A stretch of 64,000 bases of DNA, taken from contig NZ_JRPL02000010.1 of assembly GCF_000765905.2 (NCBI RefSeq), forward strand, positions 1 through 64,000, written 5' to 3'. The first letter of the stretch is position 1; each line of letters opens with the position of its first letter. This stretch comes from Helicobacter trogontum (GTDB lineage Bacteria; Campylobacterota; Campylobacteria; Campylobacterales; Helicobacteraceae). The translations under genes were made by a program, and so were the position numbers. The notes beneath the pieces are model-generated. The model was given only the letters and a program-made list of their open reading frames with translations, did no database searches and had not been told where the DNA came from. This document shows positions 38,479 to 47,308 of the stretch, in pieces.

Positions 38479-39284
38479 ACACGTGCCTTTGATAATACTA
38501 CAAATATAACGCAACAACTAGATGTTATAAACGCAGCTAAAAACAATTTTATAAAATCTGGTGGAATACGAAAAATACTTAAACCTATATTTAGTGTTTG
38601 CAATGTATCAAGCGTGACTTGTAGATTTGCTATATAAAACACAAGAATGACGATAAAAAAGCTTGCTAAAAAGGAATCAATTAAAGCGAGTTTAAAAAGG
38701 CTTCTATTTCTTATCCAAATGTTTGCTCCCATAATATCCATAATTTCCATTTTATCCTTATTCACATAACGCCAGATTTCAATCTGTTTTAGCATAAGCA
38801 TAAAGCTAACAACTGCTAAAATCACTGCAAAGGTAATCACGCTAAATTTAATAAAACTCAGCAAAGTGTAGTTTTCTAAATGTCTTTTTGAAAACGTATC
38901 AACAGATAGGACATTAGGATTTTTTTTCAAAACTGCTTCAATTGCACTCAATCTTTCTGTGCTCGGAAAATACTCCAAACTTAAGCTATAAAAATAAGGC
39001 AATTGTCTTGTTAAATTTGTAAGATTTGCCTCATTGATATCTCTTGTAAGTTTTGCTATAGAATCTTTTGGATTAATTTCAATTAAGGCTTTTGCTTCGA
39101 CTATTTTTTTACGCACAGAATCAAATGTAATCGGTTTTTTTGCAGTGATTCCAATCGCATATTTTTGTGTAATAAATCGTTCCTGATTTGCTACAATTCG
39201 TTCTAAAATAAGCAGGCATTGCAAACTAAAAAGCATAGTGATAAGTGGGATAAGCAATGAAAGATGTTGTTTAAGCGTATTCAT
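38475..39284 (-). CDS. ftsX: Cell division protein FtsX
   Basis: FtsX is the membrane subunit that passes FtsE ATPase cycles to EnvC-type activators in the periplasm. The 269-residue product has the four expected membrane segments: one near the N terminus (LSLLIPLITMLFSLQCLLIL), then a periplasmic loop of about 120 residues, then three (FSVITFAVILAVVSFMLML, SFLASFFIVILVFYI, and a last one before VLSKARV). It overlaps ftsE by 14 bp and the envC-like gene by 4 bp. The tight packing points to coupled synthesis of the complex. Confidence 0.92.
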   Translation of the reverse strand: MNTLKQHLSLLIPLITMLFSLQCLLILERIVANQERFITQKYAIGITAKKPITFDSVRKKIVEAKALIEINPKDSIAKLTRDINEANLTNLTRQLPYFYSLSLEYFPSTERLSAIEAVLKKNPNVLSVDTFSKRHLENYTLLSFIKFSVITFAVILAVVSFMLMLKQIEIWRYVNKDKMEIMDIMGANIWIRNRSLFKLALIDSFLASFFIVILVFYIANLQVTLDTLQTLNIGLSIFRIPPDFIKLFLAAFITSSCCVIFVVLSKARV

Positions 39285-39942
39285 GAATCAAACCCTCTTT
39301 AATTTCTATTTTTCTATATTTAAGATTAAGATGTTTGGGGACTCTATGTGTTACAACAACTACTGTGATGTTTAATTGCTCATTTGATGATTTTAAGAGT
39401 CCCCAAATCATATCACTAGAATAATCATCAAGATTCCCTGTTGGCTCATCGCAGAGAATAAGTCGTGGTCTGTGTGCTATTGCTCGTGCTAATGCAACCC
39501 TTTGTTGCTCTCCACCACTTAATTCCTGCGGATACTTATTGGCTTTATGCAAAAGGCTGATATGAGAGAGTAGTTTTTCTGCTTGAGTTTTTATCTCTGT
39601 TTTAGGAAACTTATTGATAATCATGGGTAATGCAATATTTTTTTCTACATTCCAATCTTGTATAAGCTTATAATCTTGAAAGACAATTCCCATTCTACGT
39701 CGCAAAAGCATTAATTTATGATTGCTAATCCGTTTCATGTTAGAACGCAAAACACTAAGCTCTCCTTCCTGCACACTTATGTTACCATAAATGGAGCGTA
39801 AAAGTGTGCTTTTGCCACTACCACTCGCACCTGTTATGAATACAAAATCTTTAGGATATATACTGAAATTTGCATTTTTTATTACAAGGCCTGTGCGTTT
39901 GTAGCCTAAACAAAGTTGTTTTGCTTTAATAATTGTATCCAT
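39271..39942 (-). CDS. ftsE: Cell division ATP-binding protein FtsE
   Basis: FtsE is the cytoplasmic ABC ATPase of the FtsEX complex. Visible motifs are Walker [10 protein letters not shown], the Q-loop [10 protein letters not shown], the signature [14 protein letters not shown], Walker [14 protein letters not shown] and the H-loop VVVTHRV. At 223 residues it has the usual FtsE size. The gene starts 10 bp after trmB and overlaps ftsX, in the order rluD, FN3, trmB, ftsE, ftsX, envC that I recall from H. pylori HP0745-HP0750. Confidence 0.94.
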   Translation of the reverse strand: MDTIIKAKQLCLGYKRTGLVIKNANFSIYPKDFVFITGASGSGKSTLLRSIYGNISVQEGELSVLRSNMKRISNHKLMLLRRRMGIVFQDYKLIQDWNVEKNIALPMIINKFPKTEIKTQAEKLLSHISLLHKANKYPQELSGGEQQRVALARAIAHRPRLILCDEPTGNLDDYSSDMIWGLLKSSNEQLNITVVVVTHRVPKHLNLKYRKIEIKEGLIHEYA

Positions 39943-39952
39943 TTATAACCTT

Positions 39953-41155
39953 TTAGTTGCTAGTCATCTGCACATGTTCTTTGTATGCGTCCTGCAATAT
40001 TTTACATAAAAAATTATGTGCTTGTATATGTGAATGTATGCGTAGAGGATTTTTCAAGTAATGCAGCTCCTTGTTTTGATCCAAGATTAAATACGTATTA
40101 AAAGGCATATAAAAACTACCAAAGGTCAAATTGGCAATATTTATATTTTCATGTGCACTAGTTTGCGTAGAATATACATCACCAATGCTAATAAAAATAG
40201 AATCTTGTATCCATTTTTTATTGCTCAAAGATTCTAAGCCTTTATCTAATTTAGGTAAAGCAAATGTACTATCAAGATTATCTTGGATATGCTGTTTAAA
40301 ATCATGCTGAAAGATATGCATTTCATAAATATCTTTTTTCATGTTACTCCATCGTGCTTCATATTTACTCACAATATCGATATGCTTATTTTTTAGAATC
40401 TCAAAATGTGTGTAATCCGCGCTCATTGCTTCTTTGATACCATCTAGCACGTATTCATAATCATCACTACGCAGATTAATATATCCATCACTCTTTAAGA
40501 TTCTAAAGCTATTTTCAAGAAAGTCTCGATGAAATACCCTTCTATGTTTTGCTTTATTCCAAGGAACTGGAAAATGTAAAAATAGGGTTTCAACACTTTT
40601 TGTATTTAGAGCTTGAATACCTAACCTTGCATCAAAATTGCAAATAAATAGATTTTTTAGGTTATATAGCTCTATTGCATTTATCACCTGTCTCACTGAT
40701 GGCGTATGTATCTCAAATCCCAAAACAATCTTTTGTGGATTTTTCTTTGCCAAATCAAGTATATGTCGCCCACTACCAAAGCCTATTTCAATATAATCTG
40801 GTTTTAATGTTGCTAATTGATCAATATTAATTAGATAGCCTAGCTGCATACCTCTTGTATGTTTATTTTGTGTTTGATTTAGATTGTGTGCGACCACATC
40901 AAGCTTGGAAGCTATAAATTGCAATACTTTTTTAATCAGCAAAAGATTACTTGGTCGAGTGATTTTATCAACTTTATATAAGAAATCGTGTGTCCTTTTT
41001 ATACATCTTATAAAAAACACTTGTTCATTATAAAAAATAGGAATTAACATGAGATTATTAAACCTCTTATTAATCAGCATTTCTTTTATTACAAAATCAT
41101 CATGCTTTATATCATTGTCATACACAAACATATTTTTGCTAATAAAGTGTGGCAT
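39953..41155 (-). CDS. trmB: tRNA (guanine-N7-)-methyltransferase, extended form
   Basis: TrmB methylates G46 in the tRNA variable loop. The SAM-binding core is IEIGFGSGRHILDLAKKNP, followed by GFEIHTPSVRQVI and the substrate-site block FLHFPVPWNKAKHRR (F-P-x-P-W-x-K-x-H-x-R). The protein is 400 residues, nearly twice the common TrmB length: about 120 residues precede the core and about 130 follow it. The long form is, as I recall, usual in Helicobacter. The role of the extra parts is unknown. Confidence 0.9.
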   Translation of the reverse strand: MPHFISKNMFVYDNDIKHDDFVIKEMLINKRFNNLMLIPIFYNEQVFFIRCIKRTHDFLYKVDKITRPSNLLLIKKVLQFIASKLDVVAHNLNQTQNKHTRGMQLGYLINIDQLATLKPDYIEIGFGSGRHILDLAKKNPQKIVLGFEIHTPSVRQVINAIELYNLKNLFICNFDARLGIQALNTKSVETLFLHFPVPWNKAKHRRVFHRDFLENSFRILKSDGYINLRSDDYEYVLDGIKEAMSADYTHFEILKNKHIDIVSKYEARWSNMKKDIYEMHIFQHDFKQHIQDNLDSTFALPKLDKGLESLSNKKWIQDSIFISIGDVYSTQTSAHENINIANLTFGSFYMPFNTYLILDQNKELHYLKNPLRIHSHIQAHNFLCKILQDAYKEHVQMTSN

Positions 41156-41165
41156 ATACTAAGCC

Positions 41166-42494
41166 TTATTTTTTTATTGAATCTTGCTTTGCTGTAGGCA
41201 AACTTTGTGGAACTGGCTGTAAACTTGGTATATTCGGTGCTACTGGTTGTGGAGCCAACTGCAACACAACCTGCCTACTTCGACTTGATTCTATACCATT
41301 TTTATCCATACAAGTAACATGATATGTATAACTTATACCTTCTTTTATACTTTTATCTATAAAACTTGTATTTTGCTCTTGATTAAATTTATCTCTTGTA
41401 CCATCACTACCACTACGATATACCATGCAGTTGAGCGCACGACCATCACTTGCTTTTTCCCATGTGATTATTGCACTTGTGCTTTCGATTGCACCTTTTG
41501 TAAGAATGGGTGGCATTGGTGGTGGCAATGTCTGTCCGCCAACACCACTTTCTTGTAAGTTTGACTCTAATTTATACTTATCAATTGCACTGATTTTATA
41601 ATATCTTATAGCTCCATGTGAATCAATTTTATCAATATATGATTCTCTTGTTACAAATGCTAATTTTCTGTAATTATTATCTGGGGTATCTGACACATAA
41701 ATATTATACCCAATAACATCTTTAGACTCGCTTTTATCCCACTCCAACCAGATTGCATGCATTTTATTTTGTGTAGTTTTAATGCCTGCTACAATGGGCG
41801 GTAATGCTCTTGTTCTGCCGACTACTAACTGACTTGGTACAGACTTGGCTCCTTCGTGACTTTGTGCTATGATTCTATACGTGTGTTCCACACCATTTTC
41901 TACATTCCTATCAAAAAACTCTACCAACATGCGATTTGTAGTAGAACCAATAGCAACAAATTTCCCTTGCTTTTCTTGCCTTTCAATAATGTAATTTTTT
42001 ACAATAGGATTTGGGCTAGGACTCCAAAAAATCTTAATCTTTTGTGCATAATCTTGCGAGGCATATACAAAACTTACAGGGTCGATAAAAGAAGTTTTTA
42101 CTTTTAGCGGTGCACTTTTCCTGGAGACTTTAGAATCTTTTCCTACAGCTGCAATGGCATATGTATATTCAGTTTGTGGCTCTAGCTTATCATCATAATA
42201 GTGTGTTGAAAAAGCATTTTTTATAAAAGCAATTGATTTAAATTCCTTCTTCTTATTCTCTCTATAAATCACATAACCATCAATATTTGTCGTATCTTCT
42301 GGCGTTTTCCATTCAAAGCCAACAGAGGTTACATCAGGCAACGCACGAAAAGTTTTAACAATGGGTAAATTTGGATCTATCTCATCCTTTATACCCATAA
42401 AATTAAAAATATTAGATGAAGAACATGCGGAAAATAAAATTAAATGCAGTAATAAGATCAACACAATAAGGCATTGTCTATACATAGAAATCAT
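41166..42494 (-). CDS. Fibronectin type III repeat lipoprotein
   Basis: The 442-residue product has a lipoprotein signal peptide with lipobox LFSAC, so it is probably anchored in a membrane facing the periplasm or exterior. The mature part contains four FN3 repeats of about 90-95 residues, each with the typical YVIYRE / YIIERQ / YNIYVSD / CMVYRSG strands and a Tyr-x-Tyr-x-Ile/Val end (YTYAIAAVG, YRIIAQS, YYKISAID, YTYHVTCMD). The tail is Pro/Gln-rich. FN3 repeats usually bind other proteins or glycans; no enzyme domain is present. It lies between rluD-type and trmB genes in a conserved order. Confidence 0.88.
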   Translation of the reverse strand: MISMYRQCLIVLILLLHLILFSACSSSNIFNFMGIKDEIDPNLPIVKTFRALPDVTSVGFEWKTPEDTTNIDGYVIYRENKKKEFKSIAFIKNAFSTHYYDDKLEPQTEYTYAIAAVGKDSKVSRKSAPLKVKTSFIDPVSFVYASQDYAQKIKIFWSPSPNPIVKNYIIERQEKQGKFVAIGSTTNRMLVEFFDRNVENGVEHTYRIIAQSHEGAKSVPSQLVVGRTRALPPIVAGIKTTQNKMHAIWLEWDKSESKDVIGYNIYVSDTPDNNYRKLAFVTRESYIDKIDSHGAIRYYKISAIDKYKLESNLQESGVGGQTLPPPMPPILTKGAIESTSAIITWEKASDGRALNCMVYRSGSDGTRDKFNQEQNTSFIDKSIKEGISYTYHVTCMDKNGIESSRSRQVVLQLAPQPVAPNIPSLQPVPQSLPTAKQDSIKK

Positions 42495-42523
42495 AATATT
42501 AATACTCCTTAATTATCTTTTAC

Positions 42524-43513
42524 TTAGAATCTAGTCTGTTGCAATTCAATTTTCCATTGCAATAAAAATGCTTCTAATTTGCTCTCATAGTCAATAAAAT
42601 TCTCTTCTAGGAATTTTAGCAAATCTTTAGGTATTTTTGCACTAAAAACATTTCCATCAAAATAAAGTAGTTGCGCGTGTAATAGCATTTTTGTTTTATA
42701 TGAGCTTTTAAGATTTTCTGGACTATATAATATATCGCCATAAATATAGCGTTGCAGTGTGCTTAAATGCACGCGTATTTGATGTGTCCTGCCACTAAAA
42801 AGTCGCACACCTATAAGCTCAAATACTCCATTTCTACTTTCCATAATTTTTCTAAATTCACTTTTAGAATCTCTTGCATAAGGATACTTTGCTTTATCAA
42901 GTTTTGCCATTTTTAAACGATTATTAGGGTTTCTACCCATATGACATTCTACAAAAGTATTGTGTTGCAATGCCTTATTGATAACACAAATATAGATTCT
43001 GCCCATTGTGCGATTTTGCAACATTTCTGCAAAACGCAAATGGCTAGCATTATTTTTTGCAACTAGAATTGCTCCACTTGTATCCTTATCAAGTCTATGC
43101 ACAATCCCAAATCGGAGTTCGCCATTAATCGTTGATAATTCATAGTTGTTTGCTTGTAAATAATCAGTCAATGTAATCTCTTTGACACTTGGGGCATGAT
43201 GAACTACTAAGTTTCTAGGTTTATTTAGAATAATATAATCATTGTTTTCATGTATAATTTCTATCTCTAGTTTTTGTATTAATTCTTCTTTATTAGCATC
43301 GTGCTGTTGTGATGCATTGTATGTTGTATAAATTTGAATACAAGCCCCTTTTTTTAGAATTTTACCTTTTTTTGCGACTTGTTCATCGATTTTTACAAGT
43401 TTAGATTCTATCCATTGACTAGCTTGTGAACGTGAAATATGTAAAATCTCTTGCAATGCACTATCAAGCCTTGAATAACCATGTAAAATGCAAAAATGAT
43501 AAAGCAGTTTCAT
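42524..43513 (-). CDS. RluA-family pseudouridine synthase (RluD-like)
   Basis: The enzyme isomerises uridine in rRNA or tRNA. The 329-residue protein has an N-terminal S4 domain (about 12-70) and the RluA catalytic motif HRLDKDTSGAILVAKN with the catalytic Asp, followed by RLFSGRTHQIRVHL. S4 plus this core fits RluD/RluC rather than RluA, but the exact target uridines cannot be decided from sequence. It is the first gene of the minus-strand run ending with the envC-like gene; AAAGGA precedes the ATG. Confidence 0.92.
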   Translation of the reverse strand: MKLLYHFCILHGYSRLDSALQEILHISRSQASQWIESKLVKIDEQVAKKGKILKKGACIQIYTTYNASQQHDANKEELIQKLEIEIIHENNDYIILNKPRNLVVHHAPSVKEITLTDYLQANNYELSTINGELRFGIVHRLDKDTSGAILVAKNNASHLRFAEMLQNRTMGRIYICVINKALQHNTFVECHMGRNPNNRLKMAKLDKAKYPYARDSKSEFRKIMESRNGVFELIGVRLFSGRTHQIRVHLSTLQRYIYGDILYSPENLKSSYKTKMLLHAQLLYFDGNVFSAKIPKDLLKFLEENFIDYESKLEAFLLQWKIELQQTRF

Positions 43514-43564
43514 TTGTTATCCTTTGATTATAAAATTAATAAACGAATTTTAGCGAAAACTTGC

Positions 43565-43570
43565 TATAAT
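43565..43570 (+). promoter_or_regulatory. -10 box of the 6S RNA candidate
   Basis: TATAAT with TGC just before it ends 6 bp ahead of the first paired base of the predicted closing stem (43577), as a vegetative promoter for a structured RNA should. It is also the only clear promoter upstream of purD. Confidence 0.65.
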
Positions 43571-43574
43571 TCCG

Positions 43575-43800
43575 TTGCCTGGAGATTTCGTGTTTCTCTT
43601 TTATAATTGGTAGTCTATTTAAAATATATTTTTGGGTTGAGCCTAGAGTTATGTGTGTCAGCATTTCTGCTCTATGTTTACATAGTGAAGGACTTTGTTT
43701 TGGTTTTAGGATCTGCCGCCTAATTAGCTCGCAAAACCCTATTGTTGTAGCTTTAGTTGGGCTTACACAATACACAGGAGTAGCGAATCTTTGGGTATTT
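43575..43800 (+). ncRNA. ssrS: Probable 6S RNA (RNA polymerase regulator)
   Basis: This stretch is richer in G+C than other intergenic regions here and lacks a credible gene. Its ends pair: GCCUGGAGAUUU (43577-43588) with GAAUCUUUGGGU (43785-43796), 12 contiguous pairs including wobbles. Inside, GAGCCUAG (43639-43646) pairs with UUGGGCUU (43757-43764), and GGUUUU (43702) with AAAACC (43733) closes an apical arm. A rod of about 220 nt with stems separated by open regions is the form of 6S RNA, which mimics an open promoter and binds sigma-70 RNA polymerase. My recollection is that 6S RNA lies upstream of purD in other epsilonproteobacteria, which supports the call. A structural search has not been run. 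Confidence 0.65.
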
Positions 43801-43831
43801 CAACAAAGATTTCTAATTATAAAGGCATATT

Positions 43832-45157
43832 TTGCATAATTCATATAATACATTACAATCTATTCGCGTCTTAATTATTGGCAATGGTGGAAGAGAATAT
43901 AGCATTGCCCTTGCACTACAACAAGATAAAAAAGTAAAACAAATTTTTTTTAGTCCAGAAAATCCAGCTGCTACATTATTTTTTAATGCTGGACATTTCA
44001 GCTATAGTAGCCATGATGAATTGTTGGCACATATACAAACACATAAGATTGATTTTGTTATTATCGGACCAGAAGCTCCTCTTATGCAAGGTATAAGTGA
44101 CTTTTTGGTACATCACAATATTCTTGTTTTTGGTCCAAGCTATGCGAATGCAAAGCTTGAGGGATCAAAAGCGTATATGAAATCTTTTATTCATAATCTT
44201 GGTATTCCAACCGCAAAATACAAGGAAATAACTCAAGCGAGCATAGAAGAAGGATATGACTTCATAGACACCCTACCCTTGCCTATTGTTCTTAAAGCAA
44301 GTGGACTTTGCGGCGGTAAAGGTGTGCTTATACTTGATTCTAAAGAGGAAGCAAAAAACAAGTTATTGCTCATGTTGGAAGGCAAACTCTTTGGTGATGC
44401 AGGAAAAGAAGTTGTTATTGAAGAATTTTTAGATGGCTATGAACTCTCTGTGTTTGCATTAAGCAATGGCAGTGATTATGTGGTTTTACCAGCTTGCCAG
44501 GATCATAAGCGTTTGCTTGATGATGATAAAGGACCAAATACAGGTGGTATGGGTGCTTATACAAATCTCCCTGCAAAGCTTTACAATAAAGAACTGGAGA
44601 CAAAGATTAAAGACAAGATCCTCACTCCAACTTTTGATGCATTAAAAAAGATGGGTACACCTTACAAGGGTGTAATTTTTGCGGGTATTATGGTGGTAAA
44701 AAATGAGCCCTATTTGCTTGAATACAATGTGCGTTTTGGTGATCCAGAATGTGAAGTATTGATGCCACTCTTAAAGACTTCAGCATTGGAGCTTATGTAT
44801 AGTTATGCTAAGGGTGAGAGTTTGGAATCTATAATCTTCAATGATATTTGTGTTGTATGTGTTGTGATGAGTAGTAGCGATTACGTACAGGATTCTAAAT
44901 CAAGTGATTACCCAGCAAAAATCAGCTTTGATAATATAGATCCAAAAAATATAACAGCAGACAATGGACATCTCGTATTTGCTAATACAAGCTTAAAAGA
45001 TTCCATATTATATGCAAATAGCGGACGAAGCATTGTTGCAGTTGGTAAGGGTAAAAGCCTAAAAGAAGCTAGAGATAACGCATACGCATTGGTGGAAAAA
45101 GTAGATTTTAAAGGGAAGCATTACAGAAGAGATATTGCATATCAAGCATTGCAATAG
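43832..45157 (+). CDS. purD: Phosphoribosylamine-glycine ligase
   Basis: PurD joins phosphoribosylamine and glycine in purine synthesis. The 441-residue ATP-grasp protein has RVLIIGNGGREYSIAL, the P-loop-like KASGLCGGKGV, EEFLDGYELSVFAL, the GPNTGGMGAY motif and NVRFGDPECEVL. The start is a TTG with AAAGG at 43821-43825. The residues MHNSYNTLQSI are an N-terminal extension relative to common PurD. No promoter fits in the 32 bp after the 6S RNA candidate, so transcription probably comes through that RNA. Confidence 0.95.
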   Translation: MHNSYNTLQSIRVLIIGNGGREYSIALALQQDKKVKQIFFSPENPAATLFFNAGHFSYSSHDELLAHIQTHKIDFVIIGPEAPLMQGISDFLVHHNILVFGPSYANAKLEGSKAYMKSFIHNLGIPTAKYKEITQASIEEGYDFIDTLPLPIVLKASGLCGGKGVLILDSKEEAKNKLLLMLEGKLFGDAGKEVVIEEFLDGYELSVFALSNGSDYVVLPACQDHKRLLDDDKGPNTGGMGAYTNLPAKLYNKELETKIKDKILTPTFDALKKMGTPYKGVIFAGIMVVKNEPYLLEYNVRFGDPECEVLMPLLKTSALELMYSYAKGESLESIIFNDICVVCVVMSSSDYVQDSKSSDYPAKISFDNIDPKNITADNGHLVFANTSLKDSILYANSGRSIVAVGKGKSLKEARDNAYALVEKVDFKGKHYRRDIAYQALQ

Positions 45158-45530
45158 CAAAATAATGCTCTCGTTTGGCACATAAGATTGTGTATTTTTA
45201 GAATCCAATCTAATACCTACCCTTAAATAAGCCCTTAGTTCCAATCGTCTCAAAAAAATATTCAAATGTTTTTACAACAATATCGTATTCTATATCCTTA
45301 GATTCTTGATGAAAACTTGTAGTTTTATTAGCATTTATCTTTCATTCTTCAATAGATCAGCAATAAAAAGTTAAGTTGATAATAAAGAATTTATCTTAGT
45401 GTATAATTGGATACTTCTTACCCATATAGTCAAAATAATATTGAATAACCACATTCTCATTGATCTCTAAAGATTTTTTACATTCTCTCAAATGTTTTAA
45501 CCAAATTTCTTACACAATAAATACATATAC
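45158..45530. other. Intergenic region between convergent purD and dnaG
   Basis: No gene is supported in 373 bp. A weak CACA/TGTG hairpin followed by TATTTTT near 45178-45200 could end purD transcription. Confidence 0.4.
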
Positions 45531-47186
45531 CTATTGCATTACACTGACAGATACAAGCTCCCCACTTCTTAATTTTGCTATACCTTCACGCAGATTCTTT
45601 ATTTGTTGAAATTTTAAATTAGATTCAATGGGTGAAATCGCAATTTTTGGCAACATATCTTGTGCATATTGTAATAGAAATATACGCAATTGTTCCCTAA
45701 ACTCCTCATTGCTTAAAATCTTTGCTTGTGTTCTAAAACGTAACGCATAGATTCTGTCATTATTATAATCTTGCCTACAAATTAACTGGAATTCATGACG
45801 ATATATTTGGAAATGTTCCTCATTTAAGAAGTTGATTGCGAAATAAAAATGCTCTTTATTCTCTAGCATATTATATAAAATACTTTCTTCTGCAAAATTA
45901 TTTGTTGTATCCACTTTTACTTCTGTGCTTTTTGTTTTTTTATTCTTTGTTTCCAAATAAATGGGGCTAATATGTAGCAATGAGGCACATTTTTGTTTAT
46001 ATTCATCTTGCAAAAATGGTGTAAGTGTATGTAAATATTCTTTGCAAACTTGTAGTGCATTTTGTTTTTGCATGGGATTATTTAAATCAAAATCCTTGAC
46101 AATATGATTAAGCACGAATTCTACAAAAGGAGTTGCCATATGGAGTGCCTCTTTAAAAAGCTCAACCTTATTTTGTGCGACCATGTCGGCTGGGTCTAAT
46201 CCATCTTTTAATATAATAACACCACCATCTTTATTATTTTGTGATAAGAATTTTGCTGCTTTAAATGCCGCGTTGATACCAGCATTATCACCATCATAGC
46301 ATATATATATACGTGGATTATCCTTGTTTAGTAAATATAGATGCCCTTCATTTAAAGCTGTTCCAAGTGTTGCTACTACATTTTTAAATCCTGCTTGATG
46401 CAACATGATTACATCAAGATAACCCTCACACACAATAATACTTTTTTGCTTATATATCATTTGTTTTGCCAAATGATATCCATAGAGAATTTTTGATTTA
46501 TTAAAGATTTTGCTCTGTGGAGAATTAAGATATTTTGCCACATTCTTATCTGCACTCAGTGTCCTTCCACCAAAACCCACAACAACACCAGTGCTTGAAT
46601 ATATAGGAAAAATAATGCGGTTTGCAAAACGTGCATAATCCTTGTCGTTACCTTGTGTTAAAATACCACACTCAAGAGCTTCTTTGCGACTAAACCTTTG
46701 TTCATCAAGAAAACGCAAGGTATCATAACTATTACCACTATACCCTATTTCAAACTCATTTATAGAATCTTCGCTAATAGCACGTGAAAAGAGGTATTGT
46801 AATATCTCTTCATGTTTAAAAAGTTTATTGTGATAAAATAGAGCAAGAGAGGGCAATAAATGACTTTTTTTGGTTTCAGTATAGCCTTTCTCGTATGCCA
46901 ATGTTACATTGAATAGTGCAGCAATCTTTTGCACCGCATCATGAAAGGATAAACGCTCATACTCCATAACAAAGCGTATCGCGTTACCACTAGCACCACA
47001 CGCATGACAATGATACAAACCTTTGATGGCACTGATTGACATACTTGGAGTTTTATCATCATGAAAAGGACACAACGCCATAAAGTTTGCACCAACTTTT
47101 CGCACATCAATATATTGTGTAACAACATCCACAATATCAATTGCTTCATATAAGTGTGCTAAACTTGCTTCTGTGAATCTTGCCAT
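45531..47186 (-). CDS. dnaG: DNA primase DnaG
   Basis: DnaG makes RNA primers for replication. The N-terminal CHC2 zinc finger is CPFHDDKTPSMSI followed by YHCHACGASGNAI, the RNA polymerase core includes FANRIIFPIYSSTGVVVGFGGR, and the TOPRIM domain is IIVCEGYLDVIMLHQAG with the acidic pair in YICYDGDNAGINAA. The C-terminal helicase-binding region (after about 430) is short and divergent, as in other Helicobacter primases. AGAGGA precedes the ATG. The gene stands alone; the kinase gene upstream is 122 bp away. Confidence 0.96.
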   Translation of the reverse strand: MARFTEASLAHLYEAIDIVDVVTQYIDVRKVGANFMALCPFHDDKTPSMSISAIKGLYHCHACGASGNAIRFVMEYERLSFHDAVQKIAALFNVTLAYEKGYTETKKSHLLPSLALFYHNKLFKHEEILQYLFSRAISEDSINEFEIGYSGNSYDTLRFLDEQRFSRKEALECGILTQGNDKDYARFANRIIFPIYSSTGVVVGFGGRTLSADKNVAKYLNSPQSKIFNKSKILYGYHLAKQMIYKQKSIIVCEGYLDVIMLHQAGFKNVVATLGTALNEGHLYLLNKDNPRIYICYDGDNAGINAAFKAAKFLSQNNKDGGVIILKDGLDPADMVAQNKVELFKEALHMATPFVEFVLNHIVKDFDLNNPMQKQNALQVCKEYLHTLTPFLQDEYKQKCASLLHISPIYLETKNKKTKSTEVKVDTTNNFAEESILYNMLENKEHFYFAINFLNEEHFQIYRHEFQLICRQDYNNDRIYALRFRTQAKILSNEEFREQLRIFLLQYAQDMLPKIAISPIESNLKFQQIKNLREGIAKLRSGELVSVSVMQ

Positions 47187-47308
47187 TTTATCCTCTTAGC
47201 CTTAGTATTATCAAGTGCTTTTATAAGATGATATTGTAACTAGTTTTTAATGAAAGAATGTGCATATATTGCAAAACATATCTTGTGTTGATTGATGATT
47301 AAAGTAGT

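Noticed and set aside
43536-43775. 79-codon minus-strand frame in the 6S RNA region
   Set aside because: It lacks a ribosome-binding site, resembles nothing, and lies over a structured RNA whose promoter and paired ends explain the sequence better.
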